Numbered from the stretch's first letter, positions 43,260-53,674 are shown. The stretch: DNA of 64,000 nt from JANJUO01 sp942492935 (GCA_942492935.1 OW818654.1:4340001-4404000), one strand, 5' to 3'. Program-made: numbers and translations. Notes: generated by a model from the letters alone, not told the origin.

Positions 43260-45154
43260 GAATACCACAGGAAATAACGGAAAAAATCCGAAATGAAGCT
43301 GATATTGTTGAAATAATCGGTGAATATGTTAATCTTCGCAAAAGAGGTTCAAATTTCCTTGGACTATGTCCATTTCATCATGAAAAAACTCCATCATTTA
43401 CTGTTTCTGCTGATAAAGGTATTTACAAATGTTTTGGCTGTCAAAAATCTGGAAATGTGTTTACTTTTTTACAAGAATATCATTCTATTACTTTTGTTGA
43501 ATCTGTTGAGCAATTAGCTAATAAAATGAATATTTCTATTCCAAAGGAACAACATCAAGATTTTCAAGAGCAAAGTAAAACAGAATTAGCATTAAAAGCA
43601 CTAAAATTGAGTAGTGAAATTTTCAATAAAAATCTTATGGCAAATGAAGGGAAATCTGCATTAAGATATTTTATTGGAAGGGGTATAAAACCTGAAACTA
43701 TAAGCAAATTTTTACTTGGCTATTCAGCTGATGCTTGGAATGATTTATCTTCTGTACTCGGCAATGAGGGTTTATCCGAAAATTCATTAATTGAATCAGG
43801 TTTGTTGATTAAGAATGAATCAGGACAGAGTTATGATAGATTTCGCGGTAGAGCAATGTTTCCAATTAGAGATTTTCTTGGTAGAATTATCGGATTCGGA
43901 GCAAGGCAATTAATTGATAATAAAGAGCAACCAAAATATATAAATTCACCACAATCAATTGTCTATGACAAGAGCAAAGTTTTATTCGGTCTTTATGATG
44001 CAAAAAATTCGATTCGCTCAAAAAATTATGCAATCATTGTCGAGGGCTACCTTGATGTGTTGCAACTTCATCAATTTGGATTTGATAATGCGGTCGCACC
44101 TTGTGGAACATCACTAACAGCATCACATTTGGATTTAATTTCACGTTACACAAAGAAAATTTTTCTTATTTTTGATTCGGATAATGCCGGAAAATCAGCA
44201 ACTGAAAAATCAATTGAGGTTGCACTTTACAAAGGATTTGAAGTTTTGATATGCGAACTTCCCCAAAATGAAGACCCTGACAGTTTTTTACGAGATAAGG
44301 GAACGGTACAATTTCAAAATGTAATTGATAACGCAAAAGATTTTACAAAATATTTGTTTGATATATTCAAAGAAGAGGGAAAACTTAATTCTCCAGCTGA
44401 TAAAACTTTTTCATTAAGAAAAATATTACGTCTAATTTCACTTATTCCTGATTCGCTTCAGCATGATTTTTACATCAATCATGTTGCTACTCTATTTGAT
44501 ATTTCTGAATATCAACTTCAAAAAATCTATAATGAAAAAGCTAAGATTGAAGTGGAAGTCCGAAAAGAAAAAGAAAGAGAATATAATTACTCAACGCCAG
44601 AAATTAAAGAAGATAATTTATTAATCGAACAAGAATTAAGTGAATTTGGAGATGATATTCAACCACGCGAAATCATATCCAAAATACTACCTGAGGAATA
44701 TTTCTTGCTAAAAATTTCATTGAAAGGTTTGGATAGTTTGTCAACTTTGATAGATAAATATGAAGTTTCAACAGAAATTTTAGTGAGTGAAGAATCAAAA
44801 AAACTATTTAATTTAATCAGTAGTTTTTGTGATAATGAAAATATATTAAATGATATTATTGAGTCGGAAGAAATTCCTGATGCTATTAAGCAAGTATTGA
44901 CCGAAATTGCCATTGAAGATATTAAAGAATCTGATAATTGGTATTATAAATTTGATAATTCAAAACCAATTTTTGACGAAGACAAATTAATAAAAGATGT
45001 GATTAATAGATTGGAATTTATTTCTATTTCAAACAAAATCGATGAAATTAAATTGCTGCTTGGTTACGAAACTTCAAATATGCAACTATTAATAGAATTG
45101 AACCAACTTACAAAAGAAAAAAATAGAATTGCAAATAACTTGAATAATTTTTAG
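43256..45154 (+). CDS. dnaG: DNA primase
   Basis: A 632-residue replicative primase. The CHC2 zinc domain lies at residues 38-65 (LCPFHHEKTPSFTVS...YKCFGCQKSGN). The catalytic core has YINSPQS.VYDKSKVLFGLYDAK and the TOPRIM elements IIVEGYLDVLQLHQFGF, NAVAPCGTSLT and FLIFDSDNAGKSA. The C-terminal helicase-binding part (about 430-632) is divergent, as usual. It synthesises RNA primers with DnaB. Overlap with folK (ATGA) makes folB-folK-dnaG one unit, unusual relative to the rpsU-dnaG-rpoD arrangement of proteobacteria; rpoD is not next to it. The RIPQEITEKIRNEADIVEII start is standard. Confidence 0.97.
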   Translation: MRIPQEITEKIRNEADIVEIIGEYVNLRKRGSNFLGLCPFHHEKTPSFTVSADKGIYKCFGCQKSGNVFTFLQEYHSITFVESVEQLANKMNISIPKEQHQDFQEQSKTELALKALKLSSEIFNKNLMANEGKSALRYFIGRGIKPETISKFLLGYSADAWNDLSSVLGNEGLSENSLIESGLLIKNESGQSYDRFRGRAMFPIRDFLGRIIGFGARQLIDNKEQPKYINSPQSIVYDKSKVLFGLYDAKNSIRSKNYAIIVEGYLDVLQLHQFGFDNAVAPCGTSLTASHLDLISRYTKKIFLIFDSDNAGKSATEKSIEVALYKGFEVLICELPQNEDPDSFLRDKGTVQFQNVIDNAKDFTKYLFDIFKEEGKLNSPADKTFSLRKILRLISLIPDSLQHDFYINHVATLFDISEYQLQKIYNEKAKIEVEVRKEKEREYNYSTPEIKEDNLLIEQELSEFGDDIQPREIISKILPEEYFLLKISLKGLDSLSTLIDKYEVSTEILVSEESKKLFNLISSFCDNENILNDIIESEEIPDAIKQVLTEIAIEDIKESDNWYYKFDNSKPIFDEDKLIKDVINRLEFISISNKIDEIKLLLGYETSNMQLLIELNQLTKEKNRIANNLNNF

Positions 45155-45174
45155 AAATCACAGATGCTGAAGTG

Positions 45175-45910
45175 TGGGGTTTTAAAATAGTCATTCCAAA
45201 CTCGTTTCAGAATCCATCAACGGTTTATGTCATTTTCGCAACAAGATGTCCAACACTTTGAAAGTGTTGGACATCTGCATATTAGATTCCGCATCAAGTG
45301 CGGAATGACAAGGAAAACAATTTGTCATTCTGAACTTGTTTCAGAATCCTTCTACGGTTCAGTCAATTTCGCAACAAGATGTCCAACACTTTGAAAGTGT
45401 TGGACATCTGCATATTGTAGATTCTGCATGAAGTGCGGAATGACAAGGAAAACAAATAGTCATTCTGAACTTGTTTCAGAAACCATCTACGGTTCAGTCA
45501 TTTTCGAAACAAGATGTCCAACACTTTGAAAGTGTTGGACATCTGCATATTGTAGATTCTGCATGAAGTGCGGAATGTCGCGGAAAATAAATTGTCTTTC
45601 TGCACTCGTTTCAGAATCTATTTTCTTTAGCAGCGTAGCTGCGATATCATATTAGAAAAAAATTAACCCAGTAAACCCAAAAGCTGCGTAGCAGCGATAT
45701 ACTTATCTAGCTCCTACGGAGCTTTAACTAAAAAACATATTATTTCTATTAATATATCGCAATTACGTTGCTAAAAACCCTTGCAATAATAATGTCATTC
45801 CGAACATAGTGAGGAATCCATCTTCTATTGAGATACCGCATCAAGTGCGGAATGACTCGGAAAACAAATTGTCATTCTGAACTCGTTTCAGAATCCATTT
45901 CGCACTAAGT
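45175..45910. repeat. Tandem array of three-hairpin units plus related fragments
   Basis: Three units with palindromes at 45244-45276, 45377-45409 and 45512-45544 (arms agatgtccaacacttt around a single g), spacing 133 and 135 bases, each between tctgaac..gtttcagaa and a tgcggaatga hairpin. It is followed by agctgcgtagcagcgatat (45635-45705), the hairpin agctcctacggagct and cattccgaacatagtgagg. A further cattctgaactcgtttcag copy without the main palindrome lies at 45870. The array fills the convergent gap between dnaG and rpoN. The remaining 250 bases to 46160 are AT-rich with nothing recognisable. Confidence 0.9.
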
Positions 45911-46160
45911 TGTTGATATATATAAAAAAACTAAGGCCGCTAAAAAATTAAAACAACCAAAAAGACCTTTTTAGACAGTCTCTTTTATAGAATAGTGAGC
46001 TCATATTTACATGTAAATTTTTTCATTTGGGTACTGAGCAAGGAACAACAATTTTATCAATAATGAATTATTTTAATATCGCAACCTTGTTGATAGAAGA
46101 ATAGATTCTAATTGATTTCAGAATCCATTAAAAATAAATCTTCATTTATTTCAATTAACA

Positions 46161-47918
46161 CTATATCTCTTTTCTTAACCTTGCAACAGGTATTTTAAGC
46201 TGTTCGCGATACTTTGCAACAGTTCTTCGAGCAACATTATATTTCTTTTCTTTGAGAAATGCTGCAAGTTTATCATCACTATAAGGTTTATCTTTTGGTT
46301 CTTGGTCAATCATTTCTTTTAATATTTGCTTGATAACAGTAGTAGAAATATCCTCACCATCATCATTAGGTAGTGCTTCACTAAAGAAATATTTTAATTC
46401 ATAAGTACCAAATTCAGTCTGAACATATTTACCATTTACAATTCTGCAAACTGTCGAAATATCCAAACCTGTATTTTCAGCTACATCTTTGTAAATCATT
46501 GGTTTAATTGATGTAATACCTTCATCAAAAAAATCTCTTTGTAAGCCAGCAATAGCAGTAATAACTTTAAGCATTGTATTTTTTCTTTGTCTGATAGCTT
46601 GAATTAAAAACTTTGCATCATCAAATTTATTTCTAATCCATTGTTTTGTTTCTTTATTAAATTGCTTTGCTTTAGCTTCTTTTTTCATTACTTCATACGC
46701 TTTACTGAGCTTTAATTGCGGCATTCTGCTATCATTTACAGAAATAATTAATTCATTAGTTTCTTCTTCTTTTTCAACCACAAAATCGGGTATAACTGTA
46801 TTCAGTTCGGAATGAAAATCCCCACCACCTGGTTTAGGATTTAATTTTTTTATTTCATCTAATATATTTCTAAGAGTATCCTCGTTGATATTATATTGCT
46901 TAAGAATAATGTGATAATGCTTTTTAATAAATGCATCGTAAGAATTTTCTAAAATTTCCAAAGCAAGTTTTTGTTCGTAAGATGGATTTGCATAAGCTCT
47001 GCATTGTGCAATTAAACACTCTTGAATATTGCGTGAACCGATACCGGGTGGGTCGAGTTTTTGTATCATACTCAACAATTTTTCTGCTGTTTCATAAGTA
47101 ATGTGCTTCAATATTTTAATATCAGAAGCTGTTCCATTTAATCTAAATGGTCTTTTTGCTAATTCATTATCGAAAACAAACTCATCACTTTTCAACTTTT
47201 CAGCATAATTTAATAATTCTAAGCTTTCTGAAGTAAGTGCGTATTTCAAAGCAGGATTTTTACCGTCATCACTCCTTTTTTCGTTCTGTTTTAAATATAA
47301 ATCATGCTGAACATTAAAGTTCAATTCTGCAATATGAGAGTTGGTTTCGTTGACAATTTCTTTTAAATCACGTCTTAAATATCCATCTTCATCAATATTG
47401 CCTATAATATAATCTGCAGCAATCAGTTCTTCTTCGGTCAAATCAAACAAACTTAATTGCCCAAATAATTCTTCTACAAAAGAACTTTGTGATTTAATTT
47501 GAAATGGTTCTGAATCATCGTCATCGTTATTTCCTTGACCTGCTGGCATAAATTCAGAATCATCTTGCCAAATCATATTATAAAATTCAAAAGGGTCGCT
47601 TGTGTCATCAATAGAAATGCTTGCTTCTTGATAATCATTATCATAAAAGTCTGGCTTAACTTCATCATTAGAATAATTTGCAATAGGTGCAATCGGCTCA
47701 TTTTCAAAAAGATTCAAATCTTCATTGACAGGCGATGCAGGAATTTCAATTTCAATTTCTGAGTCATCGAATTCTTCAAGCATTGGATTTTGTTCAATTT
47801 CCTGACGTAAATGCTGTTCTAATTGGATAATCGGCAACTGAAGTAGCTTTAGATACTGAATCTGTTGCGGTGTCAGTGTTTGAGATAATGAAGTTTTGAT
47901 ATTTAAAGATAAATTCAT
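46161..47918 (-). CDS. rpoN: RNA polymerase sigma-54 factor
   Basis: A 585-residue sigma-54. Region I is SLSQTLTPQQIQYLKLLQLPIIQLEQHLRQEIEQNPMLEE. A long acidic region II follows (about 50-135), then the core-binding domain with LDPPGIGSRNIQECL, the helix-turn-helix (DVAENTGLDISTVCRIVNGKYV) and the RpoN box ARRTVAKYRE near the C-terminus. The start at 47918 (ATG) is favoured because an aaagg site lies nine bases upstream; the TTG at 47927 is too close to it. Transcription with this factor needs AAA+ activators, none of which are in the window. It lies four bases after the DUF3109 gene. Confidence 0.96.
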   Translation of the reverse strand: MNLSLNIKTSLSQTLTPQQIQYLKLLQLPIIQLEQHLRQEIEQNPMLEEFDDSEIEIEIPASPVNEDLNLFENEPIAPIANYSNDEVKPDFYDNDYQEASISIDDTSDPFEFYNMIWQDDSEFMPAGQGNNDDDDSEPFQIKSQSSFVEELFGQLSLFDLTEEELIAADYIIGNIDEDGYLRRDLKEIVNETNSHIAELNFNVQHDLYLKQNEKRSDDGKNPALKYALTSESLELLNYAEKLKSDEFVFDNELAKRPFRLNGTASDIKILKHITYETAEKLLSMIQKLDPPGIGSRNIQECLIAQCRAYANPSYEQKLALEILENSYDAFIKKHYHIILKQYNINEDTLRNILDEIKKLNPKPGGGDFHSELNTVIPDFVVEKEEETNELIISVNDSRMPQLKLSKAYEVMKKEAKAKQFNKETKQWIRNKFDDAKFLIQAIRQRKNTMLKVITAIAGLQRDFFDEGITSIKPMIYKDVAENTGLDISTVCRIVNGKYVQTEFGTYELKYFFSEALPNDDGEDISTTVIKQILKEMIDQEPKDKPYSDDKLAAFLKEKKYNVARRTVAKYREQLKIPVARLRKEI

Positions 47919-47930
47919 AAACTGCAACCT

Positions 47931-48494
47931 TTATTTAGCAATATTATTTAACTCTTTTGTATAATTGTCATACCACTCTTCGCTATATGCACGAATTAAA
48001 GCAGTTTTGACTGATTCAAAGATTTTAGTATTGTTTTTCTTACCATACAAAGGGGCAGGTTTACATACCTCAAATTGCTCATAATACAAATAATCTCCTC
48101 CAAATTTTCCAACTCTAATTGGAAATAAATGGCAAGAAATTGGTTTCATGAATTTTATTTTTCCATCGCGATATGCTTTTTCAATTGCACACAACGCAAT
48201 GTCCCCCTCATAAAATACAAAAACGCAATCTTTCTTGTCTATACAAACCGTAGTAAAATCACCTTCTTCACCTTCAACAAGACCGTGATTTTTAATATAA
48301 TTCAATGAACTCTCAGAAAGATACTCTTTAGCGTACTTAAAACTATCTTCCACAAGTGCTACTTCTTCATCAAGTACAGGCGCCCCGTATTCTCCCGGGA
48401 AAGTACAACAAGCACCCTTACAATTTTTTAAATCACAATCAAAGTATTCAGTTCCGATACTTTCATCTACAAGTAAATTATCTACTATTATCAT
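47931..48494 (-). CDS. DUF3109 Cys-rich protein
   Basis: A 187-residue cytosolic protein of the DUF3109 family, widespread in Bacteroidota. It has a metal-binding-like N-terminal cluster (YFDCDLKNCKGACCTFPGEYG), further Cys in TTVCIDKKDCVFVF and ALCAIEKA, and the C-terminal SCHLFPIRV. The set of eight or so conserved Cys suggests Fe-S or Zn binding, related to YkgJ/CxxCxxCC proteins. Its function is unknown. The stop is within a few bases of rpoN, so the two are probably co-transcribed. Confidence 0.88.
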   Translation of the reverse strand: MIIVDNLLVDESIGTEYFDCDLKNCKGACCTFPGEYGAPVLDEEVALVEDSFKYAKEYLSESSLNYIKNHGLVEGEEGDFTTVCIDKKDCVFVFYEGDIALCAIEKAYRDGKIKFMKPISCHLFPIRVGKFGGDYLYYEQFEVCKPAPLYGKKNNTKIFESVKTALIRAYSEEWYDNYTKELNNIAK

Positions 48495-48748
48495 AATAAA
48501 AAAAGAACAAGAAAAATTCGTGCCAAAAACAATACTAAATTAACTAAAATTTTCTAAATTAAAAAATACTATTTTTAAAAATTAATAAATTTCTTTTTAA
48601 GTAACTAATTATTTAATAAGTTATAATACTTTTGTTAATAATAAATAGTGAATATTATTTAATTTTTATATTTAAAATAAGTACAAAAAAAATGAACAAG
48701 ATTATTATCTTGTTCATTTTAATTAAAGCAAATATCATTTATCAAATA
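48495..48748. other. AT-rich intergenic gap
   Basis: A 254-base gap in extremely AT-rich sequence. The only structure seen is the minus-strand terminator at 48681-48720. The promoter of the DUF3109-rpoN unit should be in the right-hand half of its first 150 bases. Confidence 0.5.
48681..48720 (-). terminator. Rho-independent terminator for the outer-membrane protein gene
   Basis: A 13-bp stem (aaaatgaacaaga with tcttgttcatttt) followed, on the minus strand, by eight T. It lies 29 bases after the stop of the gene at 48749, ending the two-gene unit. Confidence 0.88.
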
Positions 48749-49591
48749 TTAAAACCAATCAACTGCAAAACGTATGTCCACACCCATTTGTAAAGCATTC
48801 ACACGCCAGTTTTGTTTGCTTGACAAGTTAGTAACTGCAAAATTATAATAAACAGCTGGTACTATAACAAAGCCAGGCTGAGTAATTTCATATTGCAATC
48901 CGGCTTTAATACCAAAACGGAATCCACTTGAACCATCAATATCGCCATCTTTGACGATAATTTTTCTATCGTTATCTGTATAAACTAAACCCTTTGCTTC
49001 CCAATCTGCATTTCTTTTGAACTGTGCATTATCAGGATAGAGTAATTCGTAAGTTTGTTTATAAGTTTTTGTCATAGCAAAATCAAAAGTTGGACCAATT
49101 GTAAAACCAATTGGAGCAGATTGAGAGAAGTTAAGCTTATACATAACTTCACCAGAGAACATTGAATAAGTAACATCCATAATATTAGTTACTTGTGATT
49201 CAATTGGAGCATCTCCGCTTGGAGTAGTTACTAAAGAAAGAATAGGAGCTTCGCTTGTTTCAAGGTATGAAGGCATTGTGTTGTAAAGAACACGGAAAAT
49301 TAATGATTGGGTTGATGTAGCATGGTCTCCGAAATGAGATTCATACGAAAATCCAACATAAAATCCGTTGTCTTGTCCATCAGAAAAAGTTGGGCATAAA
49401 GATTCTTGGAAAGACTTTAAATCTACTGTGTGCATTGCACGATTATAACCAATTACAGGACCTATATAAGTAGGAGGTGCCTCATAAAAAGGAGTCAATG
49501 GGTTATTTCTGTCAGTTTGTGCTACAGTAGCCGAAAAAAACCCTGCAACAAGCATTGCATAAAGCAACGTAGTAAGTAAGTACTTTTTCAT
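48749..49591 (-). CDS. Outer-membrane beta-barrel protein, PorT-like in shape
   Basis: A 280-residue exported protein with signal peptide (LLTTLLYAMLVAGFFSATVAQ). The mature part has amphipathic strands with loop glycines (TYIGPVIGYNRAMHTVDL, FYVGFSYESHFGD, SGFRFGIKAGLQYEITQPGF) and ends in an aromatic residue (VDIRFAVDWF), as outer-membrane barrels do. It follows the giant T9SS protein by 12 bases on the same strand. That suggests a partnership, for example as its membrane anchor or receptor, but this is context only. No named family assigned. Confidence 0.7.
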   Translation of the reverse strand: MKKYLLTTLLYAMLVAGFFSATVAQTDRNNPLTPFYEAPPTYIGPVIGYNRAMHTVDLKSFQESLCPTFSDGQDNGFYVGFSYESHFGDHATSTQSLIFRVLYNTMPSYLETSEAPILSLVTTPSGDAPIESQVTNIMDVTYSMFSGEVMYKLNFSQSAPIGFTIGPTFDFAMTKTYKQTYELLYPDNAQFKRNADWEAKGLVYTDNDRKIIVKDGDIDGSSGFRFGIKAGLQYEITQPGFVIVPAVYYNFAVTNLSSKQNWRVNALQMGVDIRFAVDWF

Positions 49592-49603
49592 AAATTAATC
49601 CTA

Positions 49604-52600
49604 TCACTTAGTGATTACAAATAATGAATTATTAATAAAATTTTTTGTTTCTGTTTTCAAAATATATATACCATTTGGTACATTTTCAAGTATGTAATTT
49701 AAGAAATATTTACCTTTTTTCAAATATAAATTTGATTCTAAGATAATTTCATTTCCTTGAATATCAAAAATACTAAAATTTACAATATTATCAGCATAAA
49801 AATCTACTTTTATACTTAAATTATTATTAACTGGATTTTCAATTATGCTAATTGAGTTTTGCTCAAAGTATTGTATATGTCTTAAAGGGAAAATGCAAAC
49901 ATCATTTAATATTGTTTTAAATTCAATTTCCTGTGGATTGAAACAAGTATCTGAATTGACTTTCACTTTCCATATATTTTCCATTTTTTCATCAAGCAAT
50001 GCAATAGCAGTAAAACTTGTTTCAAAAATAGTGCCTTGTTTTGTGTTAATAATTTCATCAGGAATTGATATTAAAATTTTGTCGCTTGTCTGTTCAACTT
50101 TAGCATCATAATCATAGTATTGACCGTTGTTTGAAATTGTTAATTTTGTGTTATTTTCTATAACATACATAGTTTCTTTAGTGATATTTGTTTCTAATTT
50201 AAAGTTCACTAATGAATCTGTACTTGAGCCAAGAACACCCTTAAAAACCACTTTTACAGTATCATTTGCATTGAAATTCATATCCTGCATACTGTTGATA
50301 TTAATAGTCAATGACTGTGGTATAATGTCAAATTCTTTACTTTCCCAAAATGAACTAAAAAATTCAGCATCAACTCTAATTTTTGCAGAATTATTTCTTT
50401 CAGCATAAATTTCAATTTTATATGAAATTTTTTCATTCGGTTCTAAAATATATGGCTTGAAATTTAAAATTCTTGCTGTGATTATTTCTGGAATAACTGT
50501 CAATTTCAAATCTGTCAAATCCACTGCTTTAGATGATTTATTTTCAATAAATAAATCTACTTCATCACTTCTACAGGAGAAGAAGGGTTTATTTTCCAAA
50601 GTAATTTCAATACCAGATTTTGATGGTGAAATTGACTTGCCTGAAATTGTGATATATGCAGTATCTCGATTGAAATTAGCCGTTGCATCATTTATAATTC
50701 CAATTTCAATTTTGTGATTGCCAATAACATTAGGATTATAAGTTATGTGAAGTAAATAATCACTTCCAATGTCAATAGTTTTGTTAATTACAGTATCAAC
50801 TTTCAAAGTAAATTGGTTTATATCGCCTGATTGAATAAACAATTTATCAACTGTTAATTTTTCAGAACCCACAGAAGAAAAAATTGTTATCAAATCTGAT
50901 TTTGTAGTATAAATTTCAGTATCGCCAAAGTCGTAATTTGTAGTAGTGATAATAGGAATAATTCCTTTTCCTGTAAATCTTACTTCAATTGGAGCGTGGG
51001 CGAGTAAATCAGTTTCGAAAATTGCAATAACTTCGTAAAAATCTGTATCAACTGGTGTAAAAGTCAATTCAACTTCATTAAAATCATTTTCTTTAACTAA
51101 TAAGTTATTTAATTTGATAATATTATTAGTTAGTGTATCATCAAATTTTTTCAACTTAAATTCTTTGAATTTTACCAAGCCATTATCATTTCCTGAATTC
51201 AAAAATCTAAGTTTTAATGTTTTTGAAGAGCCAACTCTTATTTCGCCATAATCCAAATCATCAGCTGTAATTAGTGGACCAATACCACTTCCTTTAACAA
51301 TAATATTATTTTTCAAATTATATTGATTATAAAAAGTAATATCGTTTGAATAATCTTTTCTATCAATTGGATAAAAACATACTTTCAATTTGAAGTCAGA
51401 ATTTGGAGAGATAGTAACAGGGAATATACCCACAGTATCAAAAGTAAAGTAATTATCTTTGAAAATTGATGTAAGTGAAGTAAGTGTAATTTCAACTGCA
51501 CTTTTGTTGCTAAAAATTATTGAATCACATTTCGATTCACCAATTCTGACATTCCCAAAATCTATACCTTGAGTTGCAATTTCTAAACCAAGAATATTTG
51601 CAATAACTTTAACTTTATATTCAAATCCGCAATCAAATACTAAATTAAGTATATTAACAACAGGAGTAACATTCATTTCTGGTTTTAGACAAATTGTGAT
51701 TTCAATTTCTTCACCTGATTTGAATAAGAATGGTAATGTTTTATTTGTATAAATTTTAATTCTATTATCATTAGAAATATTTGCTGAATTGAAATTAATA
51801 TCAGCATTTCCTTCATTTTTTACAATATATGTATAGCAAATCGAATCTTTCCAATTCACATCACCAAAATCAATTTGATTGTTAAAGCCAAATTTAATAG
51901 AATTGTGATTATATTCATATCTTCCCGAATTGCCGCCTTTATCTTTGTAATCAATAACAAATTTTCCATTCAGAGCATAATCAATTGGTTCAGCAGTAAA
52001 TTTAATGGACGTTGCATCAGGAGAAACTGGCTCAATATTCCATTTGAAATTTTTAGTTTGGACTTCATCAACCCAAGCATAATGAATACCATAACTTTTA
52101 TCATTAATAATATCTGAAATTTCGCCTTTCAATTTCGAACAAGTTTCATCAACAGTAATGAATGGTAACAGGGAATCACTTTGGAATGGATTATATAGAG
52201 ATGAACCGAGAATCATTGCATAAGAATCGTAATGACCTCTGCCGAATATTACACCTGAAAATCTACCTTCTTCACATTCAATTATATTAACACCTTCTTT
52301 CGTTGGCATAGTAGCATAATAAAAATTTGTACCGTAGATATTATTATCATTAATTTTCGATATACCATAAACCAATTCATTATTCATTTTCAATGTGTTA
52401 AGTGAAGTTTTATCAGCAACTATTGTAACAAAATGCCCATTATATTTATCAAGGTCTTTAAATTGATTACCCGGACTAACAAATGTAACATTAGAAACAA
52501 ATTGTTCAATTGGTGGTAGTATTACCATTGCAGGGTCATAATATATATTCTCAAGCGTATCATCAGTTCTTAGCATAAATTGTGCGAGTTGAACTCGATG

Positions 52601-53611
52601 AGATGCCACCCAGTAAGCTGGTTCATTCAACCCTACAAATTGAGCAGATTTTGAAATATTATTAAACTTTAAATTATGAACATTACCTTTTGTGTTAATA
52701 GAAAGTATTGCATTTGTATCTAATGAAGTAGCTTTGAAAAAATCGCCTTTATTTGGGCTTGTACCAAATGGGACAGAAATAAAACTCATACCCCAAGCAT
52801 TAGTTGGCATCAACATTTCACAAATATGGTCTTTTGTATCAGGTGGCTCTGTTTGAAATCCTTGCAATAATGCTGTTCTTACGTGTCCAGACAATACTCC
52901 AACTGGCTTATCAGCTCTAACTATTGAGCCGGTCAAATCAGCAGAACCGCGTGGATATGGATATGATTGTACTAAATAACAATCACCTTTGTTTAAAGTT
53001 ACTTTATAAACACTTCCTTCTTGCTTTAACCCTTTAGTAAAAGCACGTGGAATTATTGTTACTTCTGTACTATCATAACCTGCCATCACCATAAATTCGC
53101 TACTTCTTGGAATTACTCTATTTACAGAATCATATTTTACTGGATTATATTGGTCATTTGGCATTGAAATAACCGAATACTCTTTGCCCCAATTTTCTAA
53201 AGGAATACAAGCATAACTATCACTTGACCTGAAAATTGTAGAATAAGCATATACAGTAATTGGAAATTCTGATACTATTTCAACTAAATTTCTCTCGATT
53301 TTTTCTGATTTTTTTGATTCGTGATAAGAAGGCACACTAACAGTATGAACAGTATTTTTATCTAAAAAAACTTCCTTCTTTTCACCGAGCGAAAATGTAA
53401 TTGTTACTTTAGTATCATAAGCTGAGCCAATAAATATTCTTAAATCTAAATCTTTGTATGGTTCAGCTTCTGTTGCTTCATTTTCCATAAATCCAACAAG
53501 AAAATACAAACCTTCATAAGATGAGGATTTTGAGTAGCTGTTAACTTCAGAAAAAATAGAACTAAAGTTAAAAACAAAAAACATCAATATATATAAAATC
53601 TTATTTTTCAA
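49604..53611 (-). CDS. Giant T9SS surface protein, second IgGFc-binding/choice-of-anchor-D protein
   Basis: About 1335 residues from a TTG at 53611, which gives a good signal peptide (KNKILYILMFFVFNFSSIFS). The frame is open to 53674, and an ATG at 53584 is the alternative. An IgGFc-binding-like domain covers about 30-480 (FMENEATEAEPYKDLDLRIFIGSAYDTKVTITF, SVPFGTSPNKGDFFKATS). Choice-of-anchor-D Ig-like repeats follow (IDFGDVNWKDSICYTYIVKNEGNADINF, IDFGNVRIGESKCDSIIFSNKSAVEITL, YGEIRVGSSKTLKLRFLN). It ends with a type A sorting domain (ENPVNNNLSIKVDFY...LENVPNGIYILKTETKNF). It is probably anchored outside the cell by the T9SS. Paralogue of the gene at 20591. Confidence 0.87.
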   Translation of the reverse strand: MKNKILYILMFFVFNFSSIFSEVNSYSKSSSYEGLYFLVGFMENEATEAEPYKDLDLRIFIGSAYDTKVTITFSLGEKKEVFLDKNTVHTVSVPSYHESKKSEKIERNLVEIVSEFPITVYAYSTIFRSSDSYACIPLENWGKEYSVISMPNDQYNPVKYDSVNRVIPRSSEFMVMAGYDSTEVTIIPRAFTKGLKQEGSVYKVTLNKGDCYLVQSYPYPRGSADLTGSIVRADKPVGVLSGHVRTALLQGFQTEPPDTKDHICEMLMPTNAWGMSFISVPFGTSPNKGDFFKATSLDTNAILSINTKGNVHNLKFNNISKSAQFVGLNEPAYWVASHRVQLAQFMLRTDDTLENIYYDPAMVILPPIEQFVSNVTFVSPGNQFKDLDKYNGHFVTIVADKTSLNTLKMNNELVYGISKINDNNIYGTNFYYATMPTKEGVNIIECEEGRFSGVIFGRGHYDSYAMILGSSLYNPFQSDSLLPFITVDETCSKLKGEISDIINDKSYGIHYAWVDEVQTKNFKWNIEPVSPDATSIKFTAEPIDYALNGKFVIDYKDKGGNSGRYEYNHNSIKFGFNNQIDFGDVNWKDSICYTYIVKNEGNADINFNSANISNDNRIKIYTNKTLPFLFKSGEEIEITICLKPEMNVTPVVNILNLVFDCGFEYKVKVIANILGLEIATQGIDFGNVRIGESKCDSIIFSNKSAVEITLTSLTSIFKDNYFTFDTVGIFPVTISPNSDFKLKVCFYPIDRKDYSNDITFYNQYNLKNNIIVKGSGIGPLITADDLDYGEIRVGSSKTLKLRFLNSGNDNGLVKFKEFKLKKFDDTLTNNIIKLNNLLVKENDFNEVELTFTPVDTDFYEVIAIFETDLLAHAPIEVRFTGKGIIPIITTTNYDFGDTEIYTTKSDLITIFSSVGSEKLTVDKLFIQSGDINQFTLKVDTVINKTIDIGSDYLLHITYNPNVIGNHKIEIGIINDATANFNRDTAYITISGKSISPSKSGIEITLENKPFFSCRSDEVDLFIENKSSKAVDLTDLKLTVIPEIITARILNFKPYILEPNEKISYKIEIYAERNNSAKIRVDAEFFSSFWESKEFDIIPQSLTININSMQDMNFNANDTVKVVFKGVLGSSTDSLVNFKLETNITKETMYVIENNTKLTISNNGQYYDYDAKVEQTSDKILISIPDEIINTKQGTIFETSFTAIALLDEKMENIWKVKVNSDTCFNPQEIEFKTILNDVCIFPLRHIQYFEQNSISIIENPVNNNLSIKVDFYADNIVNFSIFDIQGNEIILESNLYLKKGKYFLNYILENVPNGIYILKTETKNFINNSLFVITK

Positions 53612-53674
53612 TTCTTTTTCTAAAATGCAAATTTTCCAAAGTATTAAATTAACTAATTTACTATAATTTAACAA

